Assembly: GCA_014337915.1 (NCBI GenBank)
Contig: QUBU01000015.1
Location: 1-64,000, forward strand
Length of the DNA stretch: 64,000 nucleotides
From: Gammaproteobacteria bacterium
Lineage (GTDB): Bacteria > Pseudomonadota > Gammaproteobacteria > Steroidobacterales > GCA-2729495
Reading direction: 5' to 3'
Made by a program: the position numbers and the translations under genes. Of this stretch, positions 1 to 7,262 are shown piece by piece; the first letter of the stretch is position 1, and every line of letters starts with the position of its first letter. The notes beneath the pieces were generated by a model. That model saw only the letters and a list, made by a program, of their open reading frames with translations, was not told the origin of the DNA and did no database searches.

Positions 1-593
1 GACAGGCATCCCGTATAAAGGAGTTTCCGTCGATCCGACTTTGCTGCTACGGCCTGCACATCCTCTGTCAGGCCTGGACCAGATAGCGCGGACGGATAAT
101 TGAGAACGGCGACACCGCTGGGAAATCTCCCGCGATAGGCGCGTTCCGCAATAACAATGGTGAGGAAGCGGCTTGCGACTGCCTCCATGGCGGCGACGGC
201 TCTTGCAACGATGACCCGCATCCACCGGGGCAGAGAACCCTTCTGTGGAATGGCGAGCAGGTTGTCCTCGTGGACATCGTAGATTACGCGGTGACCAATC
301 AGGCGGAGCAGCAGACCAAAAGGGACAAACTCGGGATCGTGAAAGTGCACGATCGCTCCCGGTCTCCTGGCGCACTCTATGAAGGCTTTCAGATTTCTCC
401 CGATCCGAGCGGCGAAGCCTGATCCTGCCGGCAGGATCACGACCGGGCCGGGAATCGCTGCTGCATCATCCGTTCCAGCCTGGCAGACATACAGCACGTC
501 ATGCCGCCGGCTTCGCAGCCCGGTAACAATCTTCTCGAATATCCGGTTGTCCCACCACGGGTGCACCGTGGTGACCTGAATGATCAGGCTCAT
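1..593 (-). CDS. Glycosyltransferase family 4-like, N-terminal part (cut by window edge)
   Basis: About 197 residues are visible; the C-terminal donor-binding domain lies outside the window. The protein starts MSLIIQVTTVHPWWDNR and carries HFHDPEFVPFG near residue 82 and YDVHEDN near residue 104, the acceptor-domain pattern of GT-B glycosyltransferases that build surface polysaccharides. The start ATG overlaps the stop of the upstream AsnB-like gene as ATGA, so the two are probably translationally coupled in one leftward operon with the flippase. The sugar donor cannot be told from this half. It probably acts at the cytoplasmic membrane face on a lipid-linked repeat unit. The family call is fairly safe; the role is inferred from neighbours. 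Confidence 0.8.
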   Translation of the reverse strand, partial: MSLIIQVTTVHPWWDNRIFEKIVTGLRSRRHDVLYVCQAGTDDAAAIPGPVVILPAGSGFAARIGRNLKAFIECARRPGAIVHFHDPEFVPFGLLLRLIGHRVIYDVHEDNLLAIPQKGSLPRWMRVIVARAVAAMEAVASRFLTIVIAERAYRGRFPSGVAVLNYPSALSGPGLTEDVQAVAAKSDRRKLLYTGCL

Positions 594-2464
594 GCCGGCG
601 CCGGCGATTGGGGCTGCCCTGCCAATGGCTGCCAGTTCAACTCGCTCGATACGCTATGGAGCAGAATAAGCGCCATTACCTGTCGATGCGTCAGTTCGAG
701 CGGATCAGCACCAGCCCTGATCACGCTCCGCATGAACTCACTGTTTCGAATAGCCTCAACCCGCTTCTTGAGCAAGTCATTGGCCCAGACTGCGGATGGC
801 GCCGGAAAGCCCAGCTTGGCCTTTCGCCACGCCACCTCTGGCAGTCCCTTGCTATCCAGATAGCGCCTGACGATGTGCTTGGTCCAGCCATTTCGAATCT
901 TGTGGTGGCCTTCAAGGGAGATGCCGAATTCCACGATTCTATGGTCCAGGAAAACAGGTCGACCCTCGATGCCGAATGCTGCGCTTATACGGTCATCAAA
1001 GCGTAACAGCCGTTGCAACTGAGGCCCACAGGTCTCCTGAATCGTGAGCTCGCGCTTGTCCTCAGGCAGCGAGTCCACCTGAATCCTGCTTGGTGCTTCC
1101 AGCAGCCAGGGCTGAAACAGGGCACTTGCACTGCGCCGATAGCGCCACTGCCGGAGCGACTTTCCGGAAAAGTACGCCAGGAATCCTAGCAACTCTGCAA
1201 AACCACGCCCGGAGTGCCTCGCGCACTGGATCAGTTCGTGCCACCCGCTGGGACGCCACAATCCACGGCTGCGGATGTGGGGGACGTAGTATCGCTCGTA
1301 GCCCAGGAACACTTCATCACCGCCCTGGCCATTGAGAAATACCTTGATGGCCGATTGCTCCCGAATAGCCTTGATGACCTGCCAGTTGACCAACTGCGAG
1401 AAGCTGGTATAGATCGTCTCAATGTGACGGGAAAGCAGTCTCTCTTCCCGATCGAGATCGATCTCCTCGACATCGACCAGGATGTGATCCATGCCGGTTC
1501 GCCGGCAGACCGCGGCTGCCCACCTGGTCTCGTCGAGCTGTGGTGAGTTCCGAAACCTGGATGTAAACGCCTTGACCGCTTCGTGCCTGTTGGAGCGAAT
1601 CGCGGCCGCAATGGCAGAGCTATCGACGCCGCCCGAGAGCGTCAGCGCCACCTCCACATCTGCCCGCAGACGCATCGACACGGCATCCTCCAGAAGCCAG
1701 GAAAACTCCTCGAGTGCCTGACTGTCCGAACGCGGACGTAGTGGCGTTGCGCGTGGGCTCCAGTACTCCATCGTCACCCAGCGTCGCTCGCTCAGGTGAC
1801 AAATACGCCACGTGGCCGGCGCCACCTCTTCGACGTTCTCGAACAAGGTTTGCGGTGAATTCGGCTGCATCTCATAGATCATCTGCTGCATAAGCGAATC
1901 CGGATCGACTCGCATCGGCTTGTCGCACGCGGTCAGAAGCGGTCGGATTTCCGAGCCGAACCCCGTGATCTGGTCGTCAATACACAGGTACAGCGGCTTG
2001 ATACCGAATCTGTCCCTGCACAGCGCCAGCACTGGGCCACCGTCGCGCGGACTCGGATCAAAAATTGCGAATGCCCAGAACCCATTGAAGTGACGAACGC
2101 AGTCCGTACCCCACCTGTCCCAGGCTGCAAGCAGTACCTCGGTATCCGACCGGGTGGAAAACGAGTATCCGTCGCCCTGTAGTTGCTGGCGAATCTCGAG
2201 CCAGTTGAAGATCTCGCCATTGTAGACAGCGACTCGACCCCTCGAATCGAGCATTGGCTGTCGGCCAGCAGACGACAGATCAAGCACAGACAGGCGCTGA
2301 TGGCCCAAGGCCAGTATGCGCCCCCCGGGCAAGCCACCGATGACCCGTGTTCCCGTGTCGTCTGGCCCGCGATGCTTGATCGCACCGAGGCCTTCACCGA
2401 AGGTGGCTGCCAGGCGCGCCTGCCACATCCCTGTCGGGCCCAGAACCCCAAGTACTCCACACAC
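590..2464 (-). CDS. asnB: Asparagine synthetase-like glutamine amidotransferase (exopolysaccharide locus type)
   Basis: 624 residues. It begins MCGVLGVLG, so Cys2 is available as the N-terminal nucleophile of a class II glutaminase domain (about 2-210) with VYNGEIFNW and SDTEVLL, the usual glutamine-site motifs. The synthetase half has the pyrophosphate-binding loop SGGVDSS near residue 278. The chemistry known for the family is ATP-dependent transfer of glutamine-derived ammonia to a carboxylate. Homologues of this length are common in polysaccharide clusters of exosortase-carrying bacteria, where they probably amidate a sugar acid rather than supply asparagine. It lies 19 bases downstream of the alpha/alpha-barrel-like gene and overlaps the glycosyltransferase start. 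The biosynthetic substrate is unknown. Confidence 0.88.
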   Translation of the reverse strand: MCGVLGVLGPTGMWQARLAATFGEGLGAIKHRGPDDTGTRVIGGLPGGRILALGHQRLSVLDLSSAGRQPMLDSRGRVAVYNGEIFNWLEIRQQLQGDGYSFSTRSDTEVLLAAWDRWGTDCVRHFNGFWAFAIFDPSPRDGGPVLALCRDRFGIKPLYLCIDDQITGFGSEIRPLLTACDKPMRVDPDSLMQQMIYEMQPNSPQTLFENVEEVAPATWRICHLSERRWVTMEYWSPRATPLRPRSDSQALEEFSWLLEDAVSMRLRADVEVALTLSGGVDSSAIAAAIRSNRHEAVKAFTSRFRNSPQLDETRWAAAVCRRTGMDHILVDVEEIDLDREERLLSRHIETIYTSFSQLVNWQVIKAIREQSAIKVFLNGQGGDEVFLGYERYYVPHIRSRGLWRPSGWHELIQCARHSGRGFAELLGFLAYFSGKSLRQWRYRRSASALFQPWLLEAPSRIQVDSLPEDKRELTIQETCGPQLQRLLRFDDRISAAFGIEGRPVFLDHRIVEFGISLEGHHKIRNGWTKHIVRRYLDSKGLPEVAWRKAKLGFPAPSAVWANDLLKKRVEAIRNSEFMRSVIRAGADPLELTHRQVMALILLHSVSSELNWQPLAGQPQSPAPA

Positions 2465-2483
2465 AGCTGCTATCTACACCACT

Positions 2484-3596
2484 TTAAATGACCGTGGACC
2501 CAGTGGTTCCAGCCCTGGACGCGTCAAGAAACAGCCCGAGTTCGTAGATCCGGGCCGTCAGCGTCAGCGGATCCTTCGTCGACTTTCCGCAGAACGCCCG
2601 GCTGCCGCTCCTGACACGGTGTAGCTGGTCATCAAATATGCGGCTCATGTCGGACCATCCCAGGGGAACATGCCCGCCGAATTCCTCGATCAGTATCGGC
2701 AACTCGAAACCGGGCGCATTGTATGGCCATCCGAATCTATTTCCCTCCAGGCGCCTGAGCCACTCGTTCGACAGGTAGGCAAGCGCGGACAGAAATCTAT
2801 CCGAGCGCCAGAACGAGTGCCCGGGAAGGTATCGCCGAATCCTCGCAAACGGATGCAAGGTGTAATGGTGATAGCCAATCTCCAGCTCCTCTATCGCCTC
2901 TCGTGATCTTGCCTCCCGGACCATGAAAAGACCCCGTAACAGGCGCTCTCGCGGTCCGCGCCCGCAGAAGAGATGATGAATCCTTCCATCGGCACGCACG
3001 TGGAACGCGCCCGCCTGGCAGGCATCCAGGAACCGCTCTACGTGCTCCAGGGCACCGAGCTCGGCTGCCGCAGCGGCAAACCATGCCTGATGGTCCAGTG
3101 TGGCATCGATATTGTAGTTGCCAGAATGAACGTCGAACCGGTGCCATGCGCCCTGCGTATCGTTGAACCGATGGCGCTTATAGAAGGCAGCGGCGAAATC
3201 AAGCGTATCGCCCATTCCCAGAATCTGTCCTGCCCGAACCAGGGCCTCGATGATCCACGCACTTCCAATCACGCCATTGCACCAGTCGTGACCGTCCTTT
3301 TGCCGCAGGATGAAGCCGCCATTCACGAAATACGGACAGCTGGTCAGCACCCAGTTCGACAATGCCAATGCGGCCTCGCGAAAACCACGCCTTTCATCCA
3401 GCCGGTGACCTACTGCAAATGCCAGCAGCCAGTGACAGGAGTTTCGGACTGGTGACTCGAGGGCGAGATGGGGACCGTTATGGCCTGGGGCGCAGAAAGC
3501 CGAATCTTCTCCAATCTCAATAAGGCACTGGAGACCTTCTTCGAGAAACTGAAGATAGGTGCTGGTCGCCAATGCGACAAATTCCTGTCTAGTCAC
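2484..3596 (-). CDS. Alpha/alpha-toroid-like protein of polysaccharide locus, function unknown
   Basis: About 370 residues from a GTG whose bases overlap the flippase stop (GTGACTAG). An ATG 48 bases further upstream would force a 56-base overlap, so I prefer the GTG. There is no signal peptide or membrane segment. The chain is rich in aromatic and His/Trp motifs spaced like helical-hairpin barrels (CHWLLAFAVGHR, DWCNGVIGSAWIIEALVRAG, DHQAWFAAAAAELG, GWPYNAPGFELP). That layout resembles six-hairpin carbohydrate-active folds such as epimerases, unsaturated-glycan hydrolases and Agl-cluster proteins. I cannot identify catalytic residues. Its place between flippase and amidotransferase suggests modification or trimming of the polysaccharide repeat. 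The function is open. Confidence 0.68.
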   Translation of the reverse strand: MTRQEFVALATSTYLQFLEEGLQCLIEIGEDSAFCAPGHNGPHLALESPVRNSCHWLLAFAVGHRLDERRGFREAALALSNWVLTSCPYFVNGGFILRQKDGHDWCNGVIGSAWIIEALVRAGQILGMGDTLDFAAAFYKRHRFNDTQGAWHRFDVHSGNYNIDATLDHQAWFAAAAAELGALEHVERFLDACQAGAFHVRADGRIHHLFCGRGPRERLLRGLFMVREARSREAIEELEIGYHHYTLHPFARIRRYLPGHSFWRSDRFLSALAYLSNEWLRRLEGNRFGWPYNAPGFELPILIEEFGGHVPLGWSDMSRIFDDQLHRVRSGSRAFCGKSTKDPLTLTARIYELGLFLDASRAGTTGSTVI

Positions 3597-4884
3597 TTGT
3601 ATTGCCCAGGCCAGAACGACGTACACGCAGGGTGATTGCGGCAATCACGGAAAAATCTATCAATGCAAAGAGGATCCTTATCCCGACAAGGATCCACAAG
3701 ACCTCATGGATTCGCGTGACCCACCCCGCAATAACCGCCCCCCACAAACTTGCGATCATCGTCAACTGGCCAATATGCCAGGACAGCCGGTATCGGTTGA
3801 GATCCAGAAGAACCGCGGCATCTTCGACGGTAGCCAGCACAAACACAAATATTTCGCCAAACAGCAGAATCGAAGCGTACTCGCCTGCCGTACGCCAATC
3901 TTCACCGAAAACCAGACTGAAAACCTCCGGGGCAAGCAGCGCCCCAAGCAGATAGGCTGGACACGCGATTCCGAAAGCCACCATCACGATACGCCAGTAC
4001 AGATGGACAATGGCACCATGCTCCCTGCGCGCCGCGAATTCGCCGATCTGGTTACGAAATGCCGCACATACTGATTGCGCTAGCAGCGATGATGGAGCCG
4101 CGATAACCCGCTCGACCAGACCAAAATACCCTGCAGCAACGGCACCCCCAACCGATGTAATCACTGGTGTGGGCATGCGGCCATAGCCCGTTTTCGCTGC
4201 GTTGGACAATGTCAGCACAAGCCCGACGTACCACTCCGCACGCGCGATCGTGCAGATCCGCTTCCAGCGCACCCGGAAGAAGCCACCCGGAACGGGCGGG
4301 CGACCCAGCTTCAGCCAGACCAACGCTGTAACCAGCAAGCCGGATGCCTGTGCCATCAGCAGGCCGTAACGCTGATACTCCGCGCCAAACAAGAACGCAG
4401 GGAGAATTGCTACCGTGGCCGTGACTACCGACGCGACAACCGTCCCTCGGGCGATCCACGAGAAGGCACCAAGGCGAATGAGCCATGCCCGCATGGCCTG
4501 CGTAAGGCTGATACCGGAGACGGTCAGGAATAGCAGGAAGGCCAGGCTGGTCGTGGACAGGTCGGGTGGCAACACGAGCGTATGCGACAGCAGGAGGGCG
4601 ATGAACACGAGCGAGAGAACCGCTGCAAAGGCAATGCCCCATGTACAGATAAGCTGAACCAGAAGCGCCGCCCGGCGGTCTGCTCCCTGCAGGATGACGC
4701 GATGCTCGAGTTGCCAGGTGGCCACGACCGCTGCCATCCAGGAAACAGCGGAAAACAGGGCAAAAATGCCGAACTCGCGTGGGCTGTAAATCCTGACCAG
4801 AAGCGGTAGTGCGGCAATTGAAATCAGCTGGGCGATCCCGGTGCCACCCGCTAGAACTACTGCCTTCCTGACCAGACCGGGCAT
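3589..4884 (-). CDS. Wzx-like oligosaccharide flippase
   Basis: 431 residues that are almost wholly hydrophobic, with about 12 predicted membrane segments and short charged loops, the profile of MOP-superfamily polysaccharide flippases. The N-terminus (VRKAVVLAGGTGIAQLISIA, then PLLVRIYSPREFGIFALFSA) is the characteristic first-helix region, where Gly-rich helix 1 leads to the YxPxEFG turn. It would move undecaprenyl-linked repeat units across the inner membrane. It is the first gene of the leftward operon with the toroid-like gene, the AsnB-like gene and the glycosyltransferase, and it is divergent from the polymerase-like gene, so the gap between them should hold both promoters. Confidence 0.88.
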   Translation of the reverse strand: MPGLVRKAVVLAGGTGIAQLISIAALPLLVRIYSPREFGIFALFSAVSWMAAVVATWQLEHRVILQGADRRAALLVQLICTWGIAFAAVLSLVFIALLLSHTLVLPPDLSTTSLAFLLFLTVSGISLTQAMRAWLIRLGAFSWIARGTVVASVVTATVAILPAFLFGAEYQRYGLLMAQASGLLVTALVWLKLGRPPVPGGFFRVRWKRICTIARAEWYVGLVLTLSNAAKTGYGRMPTPVITSVGGAVAAGYFGLVERVIAAPSSLLAQSVCAAFRNQIGEFAARREHGAIVHLYWRIVMVAFGIACPAYLLGALLAPEVFSLVFGEDWRTAGEYASILLFGEIFVFVLATVEDAAVLLDLNRYRLSWHIGQLTMIASLWGAVIAGWVTRIHEVLWILVGIRILFALIDFSVIAAITLRVRRSGLGNTSD

Positions 4885-5021
4885 ATCAGCAATTCATGGC
4901 CGGTGCGGCTTCTGCGGTTATGCCGTACAGTTGGCACTTGACGGATGCAGGCAGGTCCGGCCCCACAGTCTTCAGGTTCTGCTTGTATCTCTTGGTCACG
5001 CTTCAGGACGGCGTATCGCTA

Positions 5022-6410
5022 ATGGCAACATGTGAATCGCCGGCTGCTTCCGGGCATAGCAGTTCGCAGGCGTCGCTTCTGCATGCTTACTGGCCGGACA
5101 CCGCCAAATACCTCGTGCTAACCGGGTATTTCCTCGTCCTCTCAGCAGCGTATTTCCTTGTCGGATCGCGCGGCCTGTTCAATCTGCAGATGTATGCATT
5201 CCAGTTTGATGTCGAGCGGTGCATTCTGGCTGTTGCCTTTCTATACCTTGTCGCTTTTGCCCTGCCGTCAAGGACGAACAAGGTATCCGATTATTTCCTC
5301 TGGCTGCATGCAGCCGTACCAATTGTTCCAACGCTCGTCTTCTTTGCGTTTTCAGGCGGCAGCATTCCCTTCCTGGCCCTCGCTATCGGGGCGTTCATCG
5401 GCATCCGGTTGCTCACCCTGCCCGGCGCAATCCTGGCGATTCCTGGCGTCAGCACCTCATCTCCGGAGAGAGCGGTCTGGATCGGCATTTTCATACTGTA
5501 TGTGCTGATCATTGCTGGCGGCGACTATTCTTCGATCGACTTTTCACCAGAGAACATCTACCTCAACCGGGCACAGATTGCCGAATCGCAATCAAGTTAC
5601 TTCGAATATCTGCATACCAACCTCGCGAAGGCGCTGCTCCCCTTTCTGCTCGTTTTCTACTATGCAAGGAGCAGATGGTTCCCGTTTCTCGCGACACTCA
5701 TCTGCAGTCTTGGGGTGTTTCTCGTTTCCCAGCATCGCGCCGCCCTGTTCTTCCCCTTGCTGGCGCTGCTGTGCTTCGCGGCCACACGACGCAGCAAGCG
5801 CGCCGGCGGCGGAAACCTTGTTGCAATGCTTACCGTCGTGCTGACGATCGGCATGATCTTCACCTTGAGCGACATGACACTCCTGCTTGGAGACATCATC
5901 ATCAGGCGGACCTTCATCGTTCCTGGTGCGCTGAACTTCGAATACTTCAGCTTCTTCAACAACAACCCCTTCACACTGTTTTCCGATTCAAAGCTCTCGT
6001 TCGGCCTCCTGCCGAGGGTCTACCAGGAGCAGATCCCCTATCTCATCGGCTATCAGATTGGCCTGCCAGGCGCGCACGCGAATTCGAGCTATCTCGGCTC
6101 GGGATATCAGCAGGCTGGCGTAGTTGGTGTGTTGCTGTACGTCCTTGTGATTTCAGCCACCCTGCATGTGCTCGATGGCATCGGCAATCGGATGAGCAAT
6201 CACTGCTTCGTCTTCGCCGTCTGCTCCCCGTCATTGTTCTGGCTGATTGACTCATCGGATCTGCCTAGCGTGTACCTTACACACGGCCTGATCCTGGCCA
6301 CTGCCATCCTCTGGTACTGGGCAGGCTACTTGCGGCTTTATTTCGCCGGCCTGGACAGCACCAGCGATACGCCGAAAACCAGGCCGATCAACCCACCAGC
6401 CGCCAGGTAG
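5022..6410 (+). CDS. Wzy-like polysaccharide polymerase / O-antigen ligase family membrane protein
   Basis: About 462 residues from the ATG beginning MATCESPAAS. The frame stays open 126 bases further up, but that start would leave only 11 bases to the divergent flippase gene and adds an uncharacteristic leader. There are about ten to twelve hydrophobic segments and a long periplasmic loop in the second half (DSKLSFGLLPRVYQEQIPY, then HANSSYLGSGYQQAG), the layout of Wzy polymerases. No sequence signature distinguishes Wzy from WaaL-type ligases here; the flippase and Wzz-like neighbours favour polymerase. Its last 73 bases overlap the convergent Wzz-like gene. Confidence 0.78.
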   Translation: MATCESPAASGHSSSQASLLHAYWPDTAKYLVLTGYFLVLSAAYFLVGSRGLFNLQMYAFQFDVERCILAVAFLYLVAFALPSRTNKVSDYFLWLHAAVPIVPTLVFFAFSGGSIPFLALAIGAFIGIRLLTLPGAILAIPGVSTSSPERAVWIGIFILYVLIIAGGDYSSIDFSPENIYLNRAQIAESQSSYFEYLHTNLAKALLPFLLVFYYARSRWFPFLATLICSLGVFLVSQHRAALFFPLLALLCFAATRRSKRAGGGNLVAMLTVVLTIGMIFTLSDMTLLLGDIIIRRTFIVPGALNFEYFSFFNNNPFTLFSDSKLSFGLLPRVYQEQIPYLIGYQIGLPGAHANSSYLGSGYQQAGVVGVLLYVLVISATLHVLDGIGNRMSNHCFVFAVCSPSLFWLIDSSDLPSVYLTHGLILATAILWYWAGYLRLYFAGLDSTSDTPKTRPINPPAAR

Positions 6411-7186
6411 TAGCCGCGACGTGGTCGCGCAATGTCGTCGGGATCGGGCGGCAAGGCCCGGTCGACCACGCGGAATGCAAACTCTTCCGTCACCGTAGCC
6501 AGCATCCGGCGGTTCAGCTGTGCCTCGAGAAGCCGGGCCAGGTTAGCCCGGGTTTCCAGCTGCGTGGTCCTGGTCAATTCGGTTTCGAGATAGGCCACCG
6601 ACTCGTCAGCGCTCTTGATGGCTCGGTCGCGCATCGTTCTGTTGAAGCTGGCCACGAAGTCATTCGCGATCGTCGCAGCCTCCGTCGGGTCGCGCCAGTC
6701 GATCGTCAGCCGGAACAACCCTGTCTTTTTGTCTGGAACGAGCGTACGGACATGCCTGTCAAATCTGATCGCTCCGGACGCCAGTGTCGGCGGTTCAGAT
6801 GTCCCAGCCTTCCAGCGAGACTGCTGGCTGTCCCATCGCTCGGGAAAGAGCTTCGGCAGAAGGCCGGCATCCTGGATGAACTTTTCTGAAAAGCTCCTGG
6901 ACTGCATTACCGCAAGTGACTCTTCCGTATGCGAGTTCGCCCGGTCAAGCGAGAATCCCGCAAGTCCCGAGAGCGCACCAAGGGCGGGCATCAGCGCTCC
7001 GTCGAGGCGCCCGCCACTCTCCGCAGGAATCAGGACCACCGTCGCACGGTAGACCGGCGACACGAGAAAGGAGGCTGCGCCGAAAAGCAGGCTGAACAGT
7101 ACGGCAGCGCCAAGAACCCAGTGCAGCCTGCGGAACAATAGCCGCAGAACTTCATCAAGCCTGATGACGTCATCGTCTATCATCAT
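6338..7186 (-). CDS. Wzz-like polysaccharide chain-length determinant / co-polymerase
   Basis: 282 residues with one membrane helix near 20-42 (LHWVLGAAVLFSLLFGAASF), a periplasmic helical domain and a second helix at the C-terminus (YYLAAGGLIGLVFGVSLVL). This is the two-helix Wzz topology, with the expected VSPVYRATVVLIPAE segment after helix 1. There is no cytoplasmic tyrosine kinase domain, so it belongs to the Wzz rather than the Wzc group. It would control polymer length together with the Wzy-like protein. It follows the Wza-like gene by 76 bases on the same strand. Its 3' end lies antisense to the end of the polymerase gene, an unusual convergent overlap of two coding regions. Confidence 0.85.
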   Translation of the reverse strand: MMIDDDVIRLDEVLRLLFRRLHWVLGAAVLFSLLFGAASFLVSPVYRATVVLIPAESGGRLDGALMPALGALSGLAGFSLDRANSHTEESLAVMQSRSFSEKFIQDAGLLPKLFPERWDSQQSRWKAGTSEPPTLASGAIRFDRHVRTLVPDKKTGLFRLTIDWRDPTEAATIANDFVASFNRTMRDRAIKSADESVAYLETELTRTTQLETRANLARLLEAQLNRRMLATVTEEFAFRVVDRALPPDPDDIARPRRGYYLAAGGLIGLVFGVSLVLSRPAK

Positions 7187-7262
7187 GGGCGCCTGCCGGC
7201 CCTCGCACGGATACGAAAACCACGTTGCAACGAACTGAACAAGCCAGCCTCTAAAAACTGCC

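Noticed and set aside
4885..5021. Sigma54 promoter between flippase and polymerase genes
   Set aside because: TGGCAC is present but the GC element is two bases too far away.
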